From Bartonella tribocorum CIP 105476 (GTDB lineage: Bacteria; Pseudomonadota; Alphaproteobacteria; Rhizobiales; Rhizobiaceae), in the NCBI RefSeq assembly GCF_000196435.1, contig NC_010161.1, positions 1,364,001-1,428,000 on the forward strand: DNA of 64,000 nucleotides. The letters run 5' to 3'. The position numbers were made by a program, and so were the translations under genes. Within the stretch, counting starts at the first letter, position 1, and every line of letters starts with the position of its first letter. Below, in pieces: positions 1-8,639 of the stretch. The notes under the pieces were generated by a model. That model was not told where the DNA came from and ran no database searches. It saw only the letters and a list, made by a program, of their open reading frames with translations.

Positions 1-658
1 AAGCGAAGAGACCGCGCTTGATGCTCTAACAAAATATGTTTCACACTGTCTGAAGATAAGCGAATAAGAGAGCCCTCCGCTGCGAAAACATCACGCACCT
101 TTTGGATCATGGGGGCAATGGGAATAAATCCACGTGGCATATGTCCTTCAAACATGGCTTCCAAAAGGGGTGAGCCCACAATATCTTCAATGGCAATGCG
201 TTTCTGATTGTCCCCCATGGCGTCAATTTTATCACTCAAAAAATTGCTTAAATTTTGCGCACGATGTTTTCCAGGATTCAAATGCCAACCAGGATCAATC
301 CCCTTTGGTATCTTTTCAACGCGCCCCGTCCGCTTATTGCGCCAAACCCGCGTCTCCACATGGGGTGGGGCTGCCCCCTCTTCATAGCCTAAATTGTCCG
401 CCTCATAACGACTTACTTGCCGCACACTACATTTACACCGCCAGCCATTGGGCGGATAAAGCCAATCCCAAATGGGATCATCAACAGGTGCGGTAAACCC
501 CACCCAGCTTTCATGTTCTAAACGCTTATGCTCTGAACTGGACAAAGCATAGGTGAGATAGGGCAAAAATTCTTTATTATTTTGTGTGCGCTCCCACTCA
601 CCTGCCGCATGCGCACTCATGGTATTTGCCCAATAGACTGTCTCTAAACGTCGTGGGC
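1..658 (-). pseudogene. Mu gpF-like phage minor capsid / head morphogenesis protein fragment
   Basis: An open minus-strand frame runs from about 658 to the left edge and continues outside the window. It reads RRLETVYWANTMSAHAAG, then YPPNGWRCKCSVR, then a tail with HLNPGK and later SVKHILLEHQ. The RLET...N...A..AG block followed by PPNGWRC(K/R)C is the hallmark of the phage Mu protein F family (minor head protein). The distal part, after the Mu_F core, resembles the PBECR-type nuclease-like tails often fused to these proteins; that second assignment is weaker. Upstream of about 660 the frame is lost: the coding phase shifts and stops appear, so the N-terminal half is missing and this is a 5'-truncated remnant. 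No other phage gene is visible to its right. An ATG exists inside the fragment (at about residue 11), but nothing supports real expression. Confidence 0.7.
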
Positions 659-1179
659 TGCCCAATTGCACCTTCTAAAATTGCATTTAAAGCGCCAAAT
701 CGAAGCTGAAAAAGAACACTCCAAAGCTACACAAAATTCGGCTTAATGCTCCTCTAAAATGAAAGTGGAAATCTTTTTACTTTAAAGAAATTATGCAAAA
801 TATTGATAAATAATGTTTTATTATCCAATTTTTGAGATTTCCACGCATATATGGAAATCTTTTTTGCTTTTTTGGTCATTTTTGGTTGATTTTGGAGTCG
901 ATTGAACTTTTGGATTGATTTTTTTCAAAGGGTCTTCAAAGGCGGTTTTCTGGGCTTTCACAGACTTTTTAAAAATTTTCAAAGGATTTTCAAAGGCTTT
1001 TCTCATTTTTACAATGAAAACGCGCTTTTTACCATTTTTCGCATTTTTTGATCATTTTAGGTGTCAAAATCTATTTTGACAAAACGCGCATTTAATGCTA
1101 AATTTTATGCATAAAAACAACAAATTATCACGTATTCCTAACTAATCCCACCTCTTCCCACTTAATGCAAAACCTACTG
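659..1179. other. AT-rich spacer between phage remnant and CDI island
   Basis: This stretch is A/T-rich with repeated TTTTCAAAGG-like words near 920-1000. A 61-codon minus-strand frame (1006-821) would encode a lysine-rich low-complexity peptide with two KAFE(N/D)PLK-like units. I see no convincing ribosome site or homology, so I do not call it a gene. Just right of 658 another frame reads LRFGALNAILEGAIG, possibly a scrap of a different phage gene joined to the capsid fragment. Confidence 0.5.
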
Positions 1180-1344
1180 TCAAACTACACCGCTATCCCG
1201 TCCATAATCTATGACACCATAGTGAATACGCACGATACGATCAGGGAGATGATAATAAGCAAACATATCATCCATTTCATCGCGATAAGGTTCCCAGCCA
1301 AGTCTTTTTAAAATTTCTGTTACGTCTTTGGTTTGCATCATCAT
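1180..1344 (-). pseudogene. Truncated copy of the four-repeat candidate immunity protein (first repeat only)
   Basis: About 55 codons starting at the ATG near 1344 match the beginning of the 854-aa protein at 7171-4607: MMQTKDVTEILKRLGWEPYR is shared exactly, then HLPDRIV with nearby substitutions. The frame stops after the IHYGVIDYG segment, before the helical half of the repeat. A G-rich Shine-Dalgarno stretch (GGGGG) lies a few bases upstream of the ATG; the frame extends upstream to 1386 but without a better start. It sits directly downstream of the SUKH gene (2025-1447). The spacer of about 100 bp is repeated at 8680-8770, where it leads into a toxin fragment instead. I read it as a decayed remnant, though a short expressed peptide is not excluded. 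Confidence 0.7.
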
Positions 1345-1446
1345 TCCCCCCAGCATAATCCTTAATTCTTTTACATAAAAACTCATAAAATTACTTGTGT
1401 AACACTGATGCTCTCCAAAAAAACTAGAATTTCCACACCTCCAATG

Positions 1447-2025
1447 TCATCTCCTCCATAGTTTTTTCCAAAAACTCTTGTAAAAAGGGAGAGGTTGTGG
1501 ACTGGGAGTGTTCTCAATCTTTTCAATCGGTTGATCAGCATCAAGTATCTCTTCTCCCGCGTGTACTATAATCCTTTTGCAAAGGAATTCATAAAAATTA
1601 CTTGCGTAATATTCGCAATCTTCAGATGGAAGCATGACATAGAGCGGGCATTCTCCATCCCGAAACTGTGTATAATCAAAGTAAAAGGTTTCACCAAAAT
1701 CAGCATCACAAACGATAAGCTGTTCTGGTGTTGTAAAACCACGTTTTCTATCATTTAAGTTTTGGAAAACAACGTCATTAACAGAAACACCTATAGGATG
1801 CTCATAAAGACTATAGATTTCTTCACCACTAATGTCCCCGCCTTTATAATGTTTAAAAAAACTCTTATAAGAGGATGTGAATTGTAAACCAAGAGCTTTC
1901 TCAGCCCTTTCAATTATAAGATCATCAACTGCATCATCTTCAGTACGAAAATGGATAATATCATCATCATATTTATTCACTTTATCAATTAATATTACAA
2001 CATCATCTAAGGTATAGGTCTTCAT
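1447..2025 (-). CDS. SUKH (SMI1/KNR4) family immunity protein, copy 1
   Basis: The 192-residue product has the SMI1/KNR4 (SUKH) fold signature: an N-terminal helix with IERAEKALGLQFTSSYKSFF, then GGDISG, GVSVNDVVFQNLN and a YFDYTQ strand. SUKH proteins are established immunity proteins of polymorphic nuclease toxins. It follows the LHH nuclease module ending at 2090 by about 60 bp on the same strand, which supports its being the cognate antidote. It is close to identical to the second copy at 9343-8774, differing mainly in the first 70 residues and around residues 160-170. I chose the ATG at 2025, with GGAG about 9 nt upstream, over an in-frame TTG one codon earlier. It is cytoplasmic with no signal peptide; the C-terminal tail is basic (FWKKLWRR). 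Confidence 0.85.
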   Translation of the reverse strand: MKTYTLDDVVILIDKVNKYDDDIIHFRTEDDAVDDLIIERAEKALGLQFTSSYKSFFKHYKGGDISGEEIYSLYEHPIGVSVNDVVFQNLNDRKRGFTTPEQLIVCDADFGETFYFDYTQFRDGECPLYVMLPSEDCEYYASNFYEFLCKRIIVHAGEEILDADQPIEKIENTPSPQPLPFYKSFWKKLWRR

Positions 2026-2089
2026 CAATTATTCTCCATAAATTATTCTATAAATTTCTTTTTTCTCTTTTCAATTAACCGTAGAGCAT

Positions 2090-4426
2090 TTACTGCCGAT
2101 GCTCCTGTCCCCATCTATCAAAATCTATCCCTATGATACCCCATCTCATATCAATTATTCCTCCTAAATTACTGTTTTTTTGTTCCCTATACCCTTTAGC
2201 GCGTTCCTTCCAATATTCCTCTCTCCACTTATCAAACTTTTTTCTCTCTATAAGTGATTGATGTTTTTGAGGATTATTATGAATCACAGAAGTATATTTT
2301 TTATGAGATTCATGACTCATTTCTGCTATGGGTCCCTCAGGCGTTTGCTTTAGGTGATGCAACTCAACAGACTTATTATCAAATCCTATAGGTGCTCTTC
2401 CTGTTTCCATTCTCTCAATATTGGTACCCCATACTGTTTTCCCTTTTTCTTCCCAATCAGAAACTCTGTTAGGATCAAACAGGTCGTTTCTCTGATAAAC
2501 TTTGTTTGTCTGACCAAATTTGCTATCGGTAAATTTAATGGGTTTTTCTTTTAACCAATTCTTTTTTTCTTGAGCAGCAAGGTTGGTCAGTTCTTTCTTC
2601 ACTGAAAGTTTGGCAGGATCTCCTTGAGCTGCAAGCTCTAAAAGATTTTTCTTGGAAGCGAATTGGGCAAAATCTTTCCTCATCATGAATTTGATCAGAG
2701 CACTTTCGCCAAGCTTCACGCCTCCCTTGACGGCTCCAGCACCTCCAACAAAGGTTTCTAGCCCTCCGGCTAATAATCTTCCGCTTTCAAAACCAGCATT
2801 AAAAGCTCCGTCAACTCCCGCTTTTTCAAAATTCTCTTTTATGTGATCTATATGCCCTATAAAGGAATCCTGAACACCTCCCAAGAATTGATCAGCACCT
2901 TCCCAGACATCATCAATCACATGTCCACTCTCCGCCCAAGACATTGCAGTTCCAACATCGTTAAGAGTTGTCTTACCGCTCCCCCATGGATTGCTAGCAG
3001 CTATTATTATTTTTAACATTATGTTCTTCACAGCGCCATCAGCGAACTCGTATAGACTCATTGGTATATCGGCAATAAAATCAGACATAGTACCTACCGT
3101 AAGAAACACATCTTGTTGGTCATCAATCTCAAGCCATTTTTCGGCAACATCTTTTCGACACCATTTGTCAGAACACTCTTCTAACTCTTTCTTCATCTGG
3201 GCGCGTTGGGCGCTACTCAAAAAGTTATTTGCAGCGGCATTGCCTGCAGCATCAGCACCGGCATCAACATTGCCACCAGCAAGTGCCGCTGCAAAGCCGC
3301 CGGCAGCACGCGCTACATCAATGGTGTGGTTTCTAAAGTCAGCAAACTGCGCATCAATCTTTGCAGTGATGCGGGCTTGCTCTTCTGCGGTTGGGGTGCG
3401 ACCATTAAGATCCCCCATTTCCTCTTTCACAATGCTTTGCATCCACAGTTTAAACTGGAGCATAGCGGTGGCTTCACCTACAGCACCGCCAATCGCCCCA
3501 GCAGAGCAAGCACCGCTTGCAACAGCGCCTTTTAAACAGCCAAGACCGGCGTGAGCAACGATCTGTGTGACCGTGTCTATTTTGCCCTCTGCCTTAGCTG
3601 TGCCGATTTCTTCCGCTAACGATTTGCCAACCGTATCAGACAAGGCGATGCGCAGATTGTTAAAAAAGTTCTTGTCAAGAGAACCACCCTCAAGAGCCGT
3701 TTGTACACCCGTGCCAATGGCTGCTTTGATCAAGTTCTTTTCCGCCTCACGGGTGATGCGATCAACCAAAGGTGCCGTTTTGGGTAAAGATTGTCCAACA
3801 CCAGCCATCTCAGTTATTTGGCTGGTTAAGCCTGCTGTTAACATCGCAGAGACAATACCCAGAATATTCTTCGATGAGCCAAGCTCATGGAGTGCACCGG
3901 CAATGTTGCCGCGATTATTCGCAAGAGCCACAGCACTTTTGTTAATCAATGCTTGGACACCTGCCTGTATTGCTGCATTCATGGCTGTGCTAGAGCCAAG
4001 CCCCAAAGCACCAGTAATGGCATTCGCCGCTGTGGACGCTGCCCCACCCGTGACAGCAGTGACAGCCAATGCGACTAAAGCAGCACCAGCTTCTGTCAGA
4101 CCTTGGGCTTTATAATCCCAGTCTTTAAATTCAGCTTTAACAGCCTGCCAATCAACTTGCTTGGCTAATTCTGGATCATCACGCAATTGCTTGATCCATG
4201 AAAGTCCTGGAGAGCGTGCCAATTGTTCAAGGGATTTGTCAAAATCACCCGTTGTCTCATATTCAACAACAAAGCCATTGCCCGCATCAAGCTTCATGCC
4301 ACCACCAGCTTCGATGGTCACATGCTCGATAGTCTCATTCAGATAGCCTTTATCCCTCTCACTCCACCACACAAGGTTTTCATTCCGCTGATACGTGTCC
4401 TTAAAATCTTGATCCTTGGTAGTCAT
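2090..4426 (-). CDS. Orphan CdiA C-terminal module with LHH nuclease toxin (copy 2)
   Basis: The 778-residue product corresponds to the end of the full CdiA at 16970-9393 and lacks the TPS secretion domain and FHA repeats. Residues 1-60 match the end of the FHA region; about 90-400 form the Ala/Gly-rich DUF637 hemagglutinin domain; about 400-420 hold the junction, with AANNFLSSAQ where other CdiA proteins have VENN. Residues about 420-590 are a linker that differs from the full-length protein, and 640-778 are the toxin. The toxin has ELHH (LHH at 689-691) followed by QTPEGPIAEM, the HNH/EndoVII LHH nuclease signature, and its last ~120 residues nearly equal those of the full-length protein. 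With no signal or TPS domain it can be delivered only after recombination onto cdiA. The SUKH gene downstream fits as antidote. Confidence 0.85.
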   Translation of the reverse strand: MTTKDQDFKDTYQRNENLVWWSERDKGYLNETIEHVTIEAGGGMKLDAGNGFVVEYETTGDFDKSLEQLARSPGLSWIKQLRDDPELAKQVDWQAVKAEFKDWDYKAQGLTEAGAALVALAVTAVTGGAASTAANAITGALGLGSSTAMNAAIQAGVQALINKSAVALANNRGNIAGALHELGSSKNILGIVSAMLTAGLTSQITEMAGVGQSLPKTAPLVDRITREAEKNLIKAAIGTGVQTALEGGSLDKNFFNNLRIALSDTVGKSLAEEIGTAKAEGKIDTVTQIVAHAGLGCLKGAVASGACSAGAIGGAVGEATAMLQFKLWMQSIVKEEMGDLNGRTPTAEEQARITAKIDAQFADFRNHTIDVARAAGGFAAALAGGNVDAGADAAGNAAANNFLSSAQRAQMKKELEECSDKWCRKDVAEKWLEIDDQQDVFLTVGTMSDFIADIPMSLYEFADGAVKNIMLKIIIAASNPWGSGKTTLNDVGTAMSWAESGHVIDDVWEGADQFLGGVQDSFIGHIDHIKENFEKAGVDGAFNAGFESGRLLAGGLETFVGGAGAVKGGVKLGESALIKFMMRKDFAQFASKKNLLELAAQGDPAKLSVKKELTNLAAQEKKNWLKEKPIKFTDSKFGQTNKVYQRNDLFDPNRVSDWEEKGKTVWGTNIERMETGRAPIGFDNKSVELHHLKQTPEGPIAEMSHESHKKYTSVIHNNPQKHQSLIERKKFDKWREEYWKERAKGYREQKNSNLGGIIDMRWGIIGIDFDRWGQEHRQ

Positions 4427-4606
4427 AATCTTATCTGTTCTTTATCTGCCTATAAATGTGTCTCATTACCACGTTGATTTCATACAACTAGCAATAGCAG
4501 CTTTGAACAACACTCTATCTTCTATACATTTTTAAGATTTTAAAGGACTATTTCTTGTCTTTTTTTCCCATAAACTGAATGATTTTTTCCTTCCAAGAGA
4601 GTGAGG

Positions 4607-7171
4607 TCATTCTTCATTAGAAAGCTCTGAGTGATTTTCAAAACCCTTTGCTACCCGTTCAATCAAGGCGTAGCTCACTTGCTTTGATTTTGCCACCTCT
4701 TTGGCTAAAGCTATTGCCCGTTCAAGATGAAGCTGTTGGATACTTTCGTCGAAGCCTAGATGATCTCCTGTTGCAAAACTTTGCTGATAAGAATGCAAGG
4801 TTTCAACATCACCCAACAAAGCAAGAGCGCCAAGATGAAGCAAAGCATCATCTGTATTATCTCTCTTATCCGTTACATCCTGTTGCCAAGGAGCTAGACC
4901 ATAATCAGAGCGAAGTCTTTCAGAAAGATCAATAGCCGTTACTGACCATTCTAGCGCATCATCAAGCGCCTGTGTTAAACGATCCGCAGTGACTTCTGGT
5001 TCAAAGATTTCCAGTCCCTTGGCTTCAAAATTAAGCTGTATATCTGGGATATCTTCCGTGTGGGTAGGATCAATGAATTTGCAAGCTGAAGCCAAAATGC
5101 CTGTGCTAATCAAAAAGGCGCTATCAAATTGCGGACAATCTTTGGCAATTTTATCGTTGTAAAGAATATCTACTTCACGATCAGCCAATTGATAGCTTGC
5201 CATATGGTCATTCTCATTGATTTTCTCGGTTGACCAGCCTAAGCTTTTCAAAAGTGCATGAGCACTTTCCATGGTGAGACGATCATCAGTGTCATCCGCT
5301 TCATCCACTTCAACAGAAGTTGTTTTAGAAGCAACAGATGCTATTTGCGGATCCAAGCTCAAAATCGGTGCATTTTTCGGAAAACCTGCTCGACAACCCC
5401 GTGCAAGAGTAAGAGCGTTGTCAATCGTATATTTCGTGATACCTTCCACAAAGCCTAAAGAGTTTCCCTTTCTAAAATTCTCTTTATAAAATTTGAGCTT
5501 TTCAACATCCCCAATAAGAATAAGCGCAATAAAATGGCGTATTATAAGATCATATTCACTATTTGTTGGCAAAGCCGCATAATCATAGATGATTTGATTC
5601 ACATTTTGTCGATCAGCCCATTCAAGAATATCCGCACAGATCTGTTTCAGCTTGCCTTCATCCAATTCAGTACTAGAAACTGCATAAACTTCTTCTGATT
5701 CTTTAAGAACGGTATATTGGGGAGTATTGATGAAAATAGATCGATAAGCTGTAGAAAAACCAAGTGTTGAAAGAGAAACCTTGAAGGTAACAAATGGTGT
5801 CTCTCCGTTTTTATCAAGGTCGTACACTATATTAATGATACGATCTTTCTTTATAAAATAAGCATTGCAATTGTAATTTTTATCACGATAAACTGTCCAG
5901 TCCATCCTTTTTAAGTCTTCAGAAACTGTATTAAGAAAAGACAAATCTTGCAAACTAAGACGATCATCTATGGCTTTTCTCTCATTAAGGATTTTCAGAT
6001 ATTCTTCAGCAAATTGAACGGCCTGGTTAATATATCTCTCTACTTCACTGTCATCCAAAATCTCAGAAATCGTACCGGCTTCTAAAAAATTTTGATAAGA
6101 TTTCAGAACATCAATTTGACCTGTCAATGCTAAACAAGCCAAATGCCAGACTATATCTATATTGTAGCTATACTTTTGAACACGTGTTTTGCTTTCTATT
6201 GATGCTTGTAAATCTTGGGCACGTGCCCATTGTATTATCAGCTCAGAGATTTTGATAAGCTCTTGCTCATCTAATGTCTCTACACAAATATCAATGCCTT
6301 TACCAAAACCACTAAAAATCCCCCCCCCAATCGTATTAAAAGAATTATAAAGCCCCCTAGGAGAAACGCACCAATATTCCTCACTAAAGTGAATACAATT
6401 GCAAGCGACAGAAATCATTTCATTAGATATTTCAGCTTCAATACGGACATTGTAATTATCATGAAGACGTATAAAACCAAAATCAAATTGAATAAAGCGG
6501 TCGGGCAAAATCAACCACATTTTTCCAGGCTCCGTTGAAAACCACCCTTGTGTTTTAAGAACGCGCATTGCTGCTGTGAGACTTATCGAGCACTGTTTTG
6601 GCTTCTTGCGCGTTAGAATATCGTCTAATTCCCCATTTTTATAGGCCTGTGCAAAAAAAAGCAGGCGATCATCCGATGTCATTGTTTTATAATCAGCAAA
6701 TTCTGGCACAGATAGTTTTGGGGTAGATCTATCACTCCTTAAAGCCTCCATATCACCAAGTAATGCTTGTGCAACGGCAGAATGATTGGCCGCTTTTTCA
6801 CATAACTTTTGTTCAATATCCTGTGCTTGCGCCCATGCAATCACTTTGTTTAAAGCGGTTGTGATATGGCTTTCGGAAAGATCCGGAGCTTTAACATTAA
6901 AATCCTCCTTCGCGTAAAACAGCACATCTCCATATTTACGCTGTGATTTTTCACCTCTAGAATATTCCCGAGCAAGACAATAAGCAGCGGTGGTGAGATC
7001 AGCCGAAAGCAAAAACTCTTTGCCACTCTCTCCATAATTTTTTACACCATAGCCAATACCGACAATGCGATCGGGAAGATGATAATGCGCAAAAGTATCC
7101 CCCACGTTATCACGATAAGGCTCCCAGCCAAGTCTTTTTAAAATCTCTGTGACATCTTTAGTTTGCATCAT
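4607..7171 (-). CDS. Four-repeat protein, candidate immunity protein for the PD-(D/E)XK toxin
   Basis: I do not recognise this 854-residue family. It consists of four diverged units of about 200-225 residues (about 1-190, 191-400, 401-625, 626-854). Each begins with a helix ending in LGW/QGW/MDW and then (L/K)xDRxVxI (residues 33, 223, 442, 663). Each then has an amphipathic segment like AxxWAxAQDIxQ (about 110, 312, 513, 736). Units 2-4 end with a helical LALxGDVExLxxYxxxFxxG block (about 346, 549, 783), which is weak in unit 1. There is no signal peptide or membrane segment. The ATG lies 3 nt after the toxin stop at 7175 (GGAAAGTGA-GTC-ATG), implying translational coupling, which is why immunity is the leading hypothesis. 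A nine-G run lies in unit 2. A truncated copy of unit 1 occurs at 1344-1180. Confidence 0.75.
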   Translation of the reverse strand: MMQTKDVTEILKRLGWEPYRDNVGDTFAHYHLPDRIVGIGYGVKNYGESGKEFLLSADLTTAAYCLAREYSRGEKSQRKYGDVLFYAKEDFNVKAPDLSESHITTALNKVIAWAQAQDIEQKLCEKAANHSAVAQALLGDMEALRSDRSTPKLSVPEFADYKTMTSDDRLLFFAQAYKNGELDDILTRKKPKQCSISLTAAMRVLKTQGWFSTEPGKMWLILPDRFIQFDFGFIRLHDNYNVRIEAEISNEMISVACNCIHFSEEYWCVSPRGLYNSFNTIGGGIFSGFGKGIDICVETLDEQELIKISELIIQWARAQDLQASIESKTRVQKYSYNIDIVWHLACLALTGQIDVLKSYQNFLEAGTISEILDDSEVERYINQAVQFAEEYLKILNERKAIDDRLSLQDLSFLNTVSEDLKRMDWTVYRDKNYNCNAYFIKKDRIINIVYDLDKNGETPFVTFKVSLSTLGFSTAYRSIFINTPQYTVLKESEEVYAVSSTELDEGKLKQICADILEWADRQNVNQIIYDYAALPTNSEYDLIIRHFIALILIGDVEKLKFYKENFRKGNSLGFVEGITKYTIDNALTLARGCRAGFPKNAPILSLDPQIASVASKTTSVEVDEADDTDDRLTMESAHALLKSLGWSTEKINENDHMASYQLADREVDILYNDKIAKDCPQFDSAFLISTGILASACKFIDPTHTEDIPDIQLNFEAKGLEIFEPEVTADRLTQALDDALEWSVTAIDLSERLRSDYGLAPWQQDVTDKRDNTDDALLHLGALALLGDVETLHSYQQSFATGDHLGFDESIQQLHLERAIALAKEVAKSKQVSYALIERVAKGFENHSELSNEE

Positions 7172-7174
7172 GAC

Positions 7175-8533
7175 TCACTTTCCTGCCAAAAGTTTTTCTA
7201 AACGGCTCGGATGACGAATAACTTCGTATTTTATCGGTCTTCCCCAACCCTTGCCCAGTTGTTCTTTAGGCCAATTGTCGTTAAAATCATCCAGTTGTTT
7301 CTGAGTTGGTTTTTCTCTTTCTATAAATTTTTTGAGTTCCTGTTGATATTTATTTAGCTTTTCTTTGTTTTTCTCAAGGAATTTTAAAACAACATCTCCC
7401 GTAGGTTGCGCATCTCCTGTTTTATACTCCTTTTCCAAAATCTTTTGGTTTTCGGTTAGACCAGCATTACCCGTTTTTACCTCAACAATTTTTAATTCAC
7501 CATCCTCTATATAGAGAATATCAGGACGGGATCTTACTGCAACATCCTCCATTACTCCTTTATCGTTAGGTCTCTTAATTATTGTTTTAAATGATGCTTC
7601 TTGCGTACATGTTGTGCATCCTGCTTCCTGTAATTTTTGCATTTCTTCTGTACGCTTTCCATCATGATGCTCCTTATTTTTTTCGAGTGTTTCACGATTG
7701 CTATTACTTTTTGAAGGCTTTGGAGATGTTTCGCCCTTGGCACTGTTTTCTGTGCCAATTTTTCCAGCGGATTGGGCAATTTCCTTTTCTGCTTTTGCAG
7801 CTGCTGCTTCAGTCTTAGCGGCGAATTTAGCCAAAGTCTTTTCGGTAAGCTTGCCAACAAGCTTTACACCTCCCTTGGCTGCTCCGGCAACTCCCGTTAT
7901 TAGGGATGCTACTTCAGTCAATAATTTTCCAAATTCAACACCAGCTTTAAAGGATCCACCGGCACCGGCTCGCTCATATTCCTCCTCCATTTTATTAATG
8001 CGATCTACATAGGACTGTCCAAGGGTCCGACCAATTGTCGCCAAAATCTCACCACTGGTGACAAAATCTTTGAGTGCATTCCAAGTTTCACCAGGATGGA
8101 GCCCCATTTGCACAAAGCCAGCAACCGTATCGTATAATTCAGCCGGTACACCAGCAACCATACCAGCCGTAAAACTTACACCTTGTCCTGCACTAATCGC
8201 ATTCCACTTCGCAGACACTTTTGCTTCACATAAAATGTCTGGACACTCCTTTAATTCTTTTTCCATCTGAGCATGTTGTGCACTGCTGAGGTAGTTATTT
8301 TCTGCGGCATTGCCTGCAGCATCAGCACCGGCATCAACATTGCCACCAGCAAGGGCGGCAGCAAAGCCCCCCGCAGCACGCGCTACATCAATGGTGTGGT
8401 TTCTAAAGTCAGCAAACTGCGCATCAATCTTTGCAGTGATGCGGGCTTGCTCTTCTGCGGTTGGGGTGCGACCATTAAGATCCCCCATTTCCTCTTTCAC
8501 AATGCTTTGCATCCACAGTTTAAACTGGAGCAT
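7175..8533 (-). CDS. Orphan, 5'-truncated CdiA C-terminal module with PD-(D/E)XK-like nuclease toxin
   Basis: The 452-residue ORF starts at MLQFKLWMQ, deep inside the DUF637 domain; the matching frame stays open upstream to about 8675, where it hits a junction and a stop. Residues 60-90 carry AENNYLSSAQ, a VENN-like boundary. Residues 90-230 are a linker related to that of the full CdiA (KMEEEYERAGAGGSF). Residues 230-300 are an Ala/Lys-rich spacer, then a CTTC pair and the toxin. The toxin has RPDILYIEDGELKIVEVKTG: D338, E351, V, K353, the D-x12-E-x-K core of PD-(D/E)XK nucleases. This differs entirely from the LHH toxin of the neighbouring modules. With no secretion signal it is a stored C-terminal cassette. 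Downstream, 3 nt away, is the four-repeat gene, the likely antidote. Confidence 0.8.
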   Translation of the reverse strand: MLQFKLWMQSIVKEEMGDLNGRTPTAEEQARITAKIDAQFADFRNHTIDVARAAGGFAAALAGGNVDAGADAAGNAAENNYLSSAQHAQMEKELKECPDILCEAKVSAKWNAISAGQGVSFTAGMVAGVPAELYDTVAGFVQMGLHPGETWNALKDFVTSGEILATIGRTLGQSYVDRINKMEEEYERAGAGGSFKAGVEFGKLLTEVASLITGVAGAAKGGVKLVGKLTEKTLAKFAAKTEAAAAKAEKEIAQSAGKIGTENSAKGETSPKPSKSNSNRETLEKNKEHHDGKRTEEMQKLQEAGCTTCTQEASFKTIIKRPNDKGVMEDVAVRSRPDILYIEDGELKIVEVKTGNAGLTENQKILEKEYKTGDAQPTGDVVLKFLEKNKEKLNKYQQELKKFIEREKPTQKQLDDFNDNWPKEQLGKGWGRPIKYEVIRHPSRLEKLLAGK

Positions 8534-8639
8534 AGCGGTGGCTTCACCTACAGCACCGCCAATCGCCCCAGCAGAGCAAGCACCACTTGCAACAGCGCCT
8601 TTTAAACAACCAAGACCGGCGTGAGCAACGATCTGTGTG

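Noticed and set aside
134..496. 120-codon plus-strand frame
   Set aside because: It is the shadow of the Mu gpF-like frame on the other strand; the plus-strand translation has no domain sense.
821..1006. 61-codon Lys-rich minus-strand frame
   Set aside because: Low-complexity A/T-driven translation without a start signal; not listed as a gene.
2081..2106. GAGCAT...ATGCTC hairpin at the end of each LHH toxin gene as a terminator
   Set aside because: Only a 6-bp stem with no T-run, and part of it is coding sequence; it is duplicated simply because the gene end is duplicated.
3567..4115. 182-codon plus-strand frame inside the DUF637 coding region (and its twin at 10828-11376)
   Set aside because: Opposite-strand shadow of the Ala/Gly-rich DUF637 sequence, duplicated because the real gene is duplicated.
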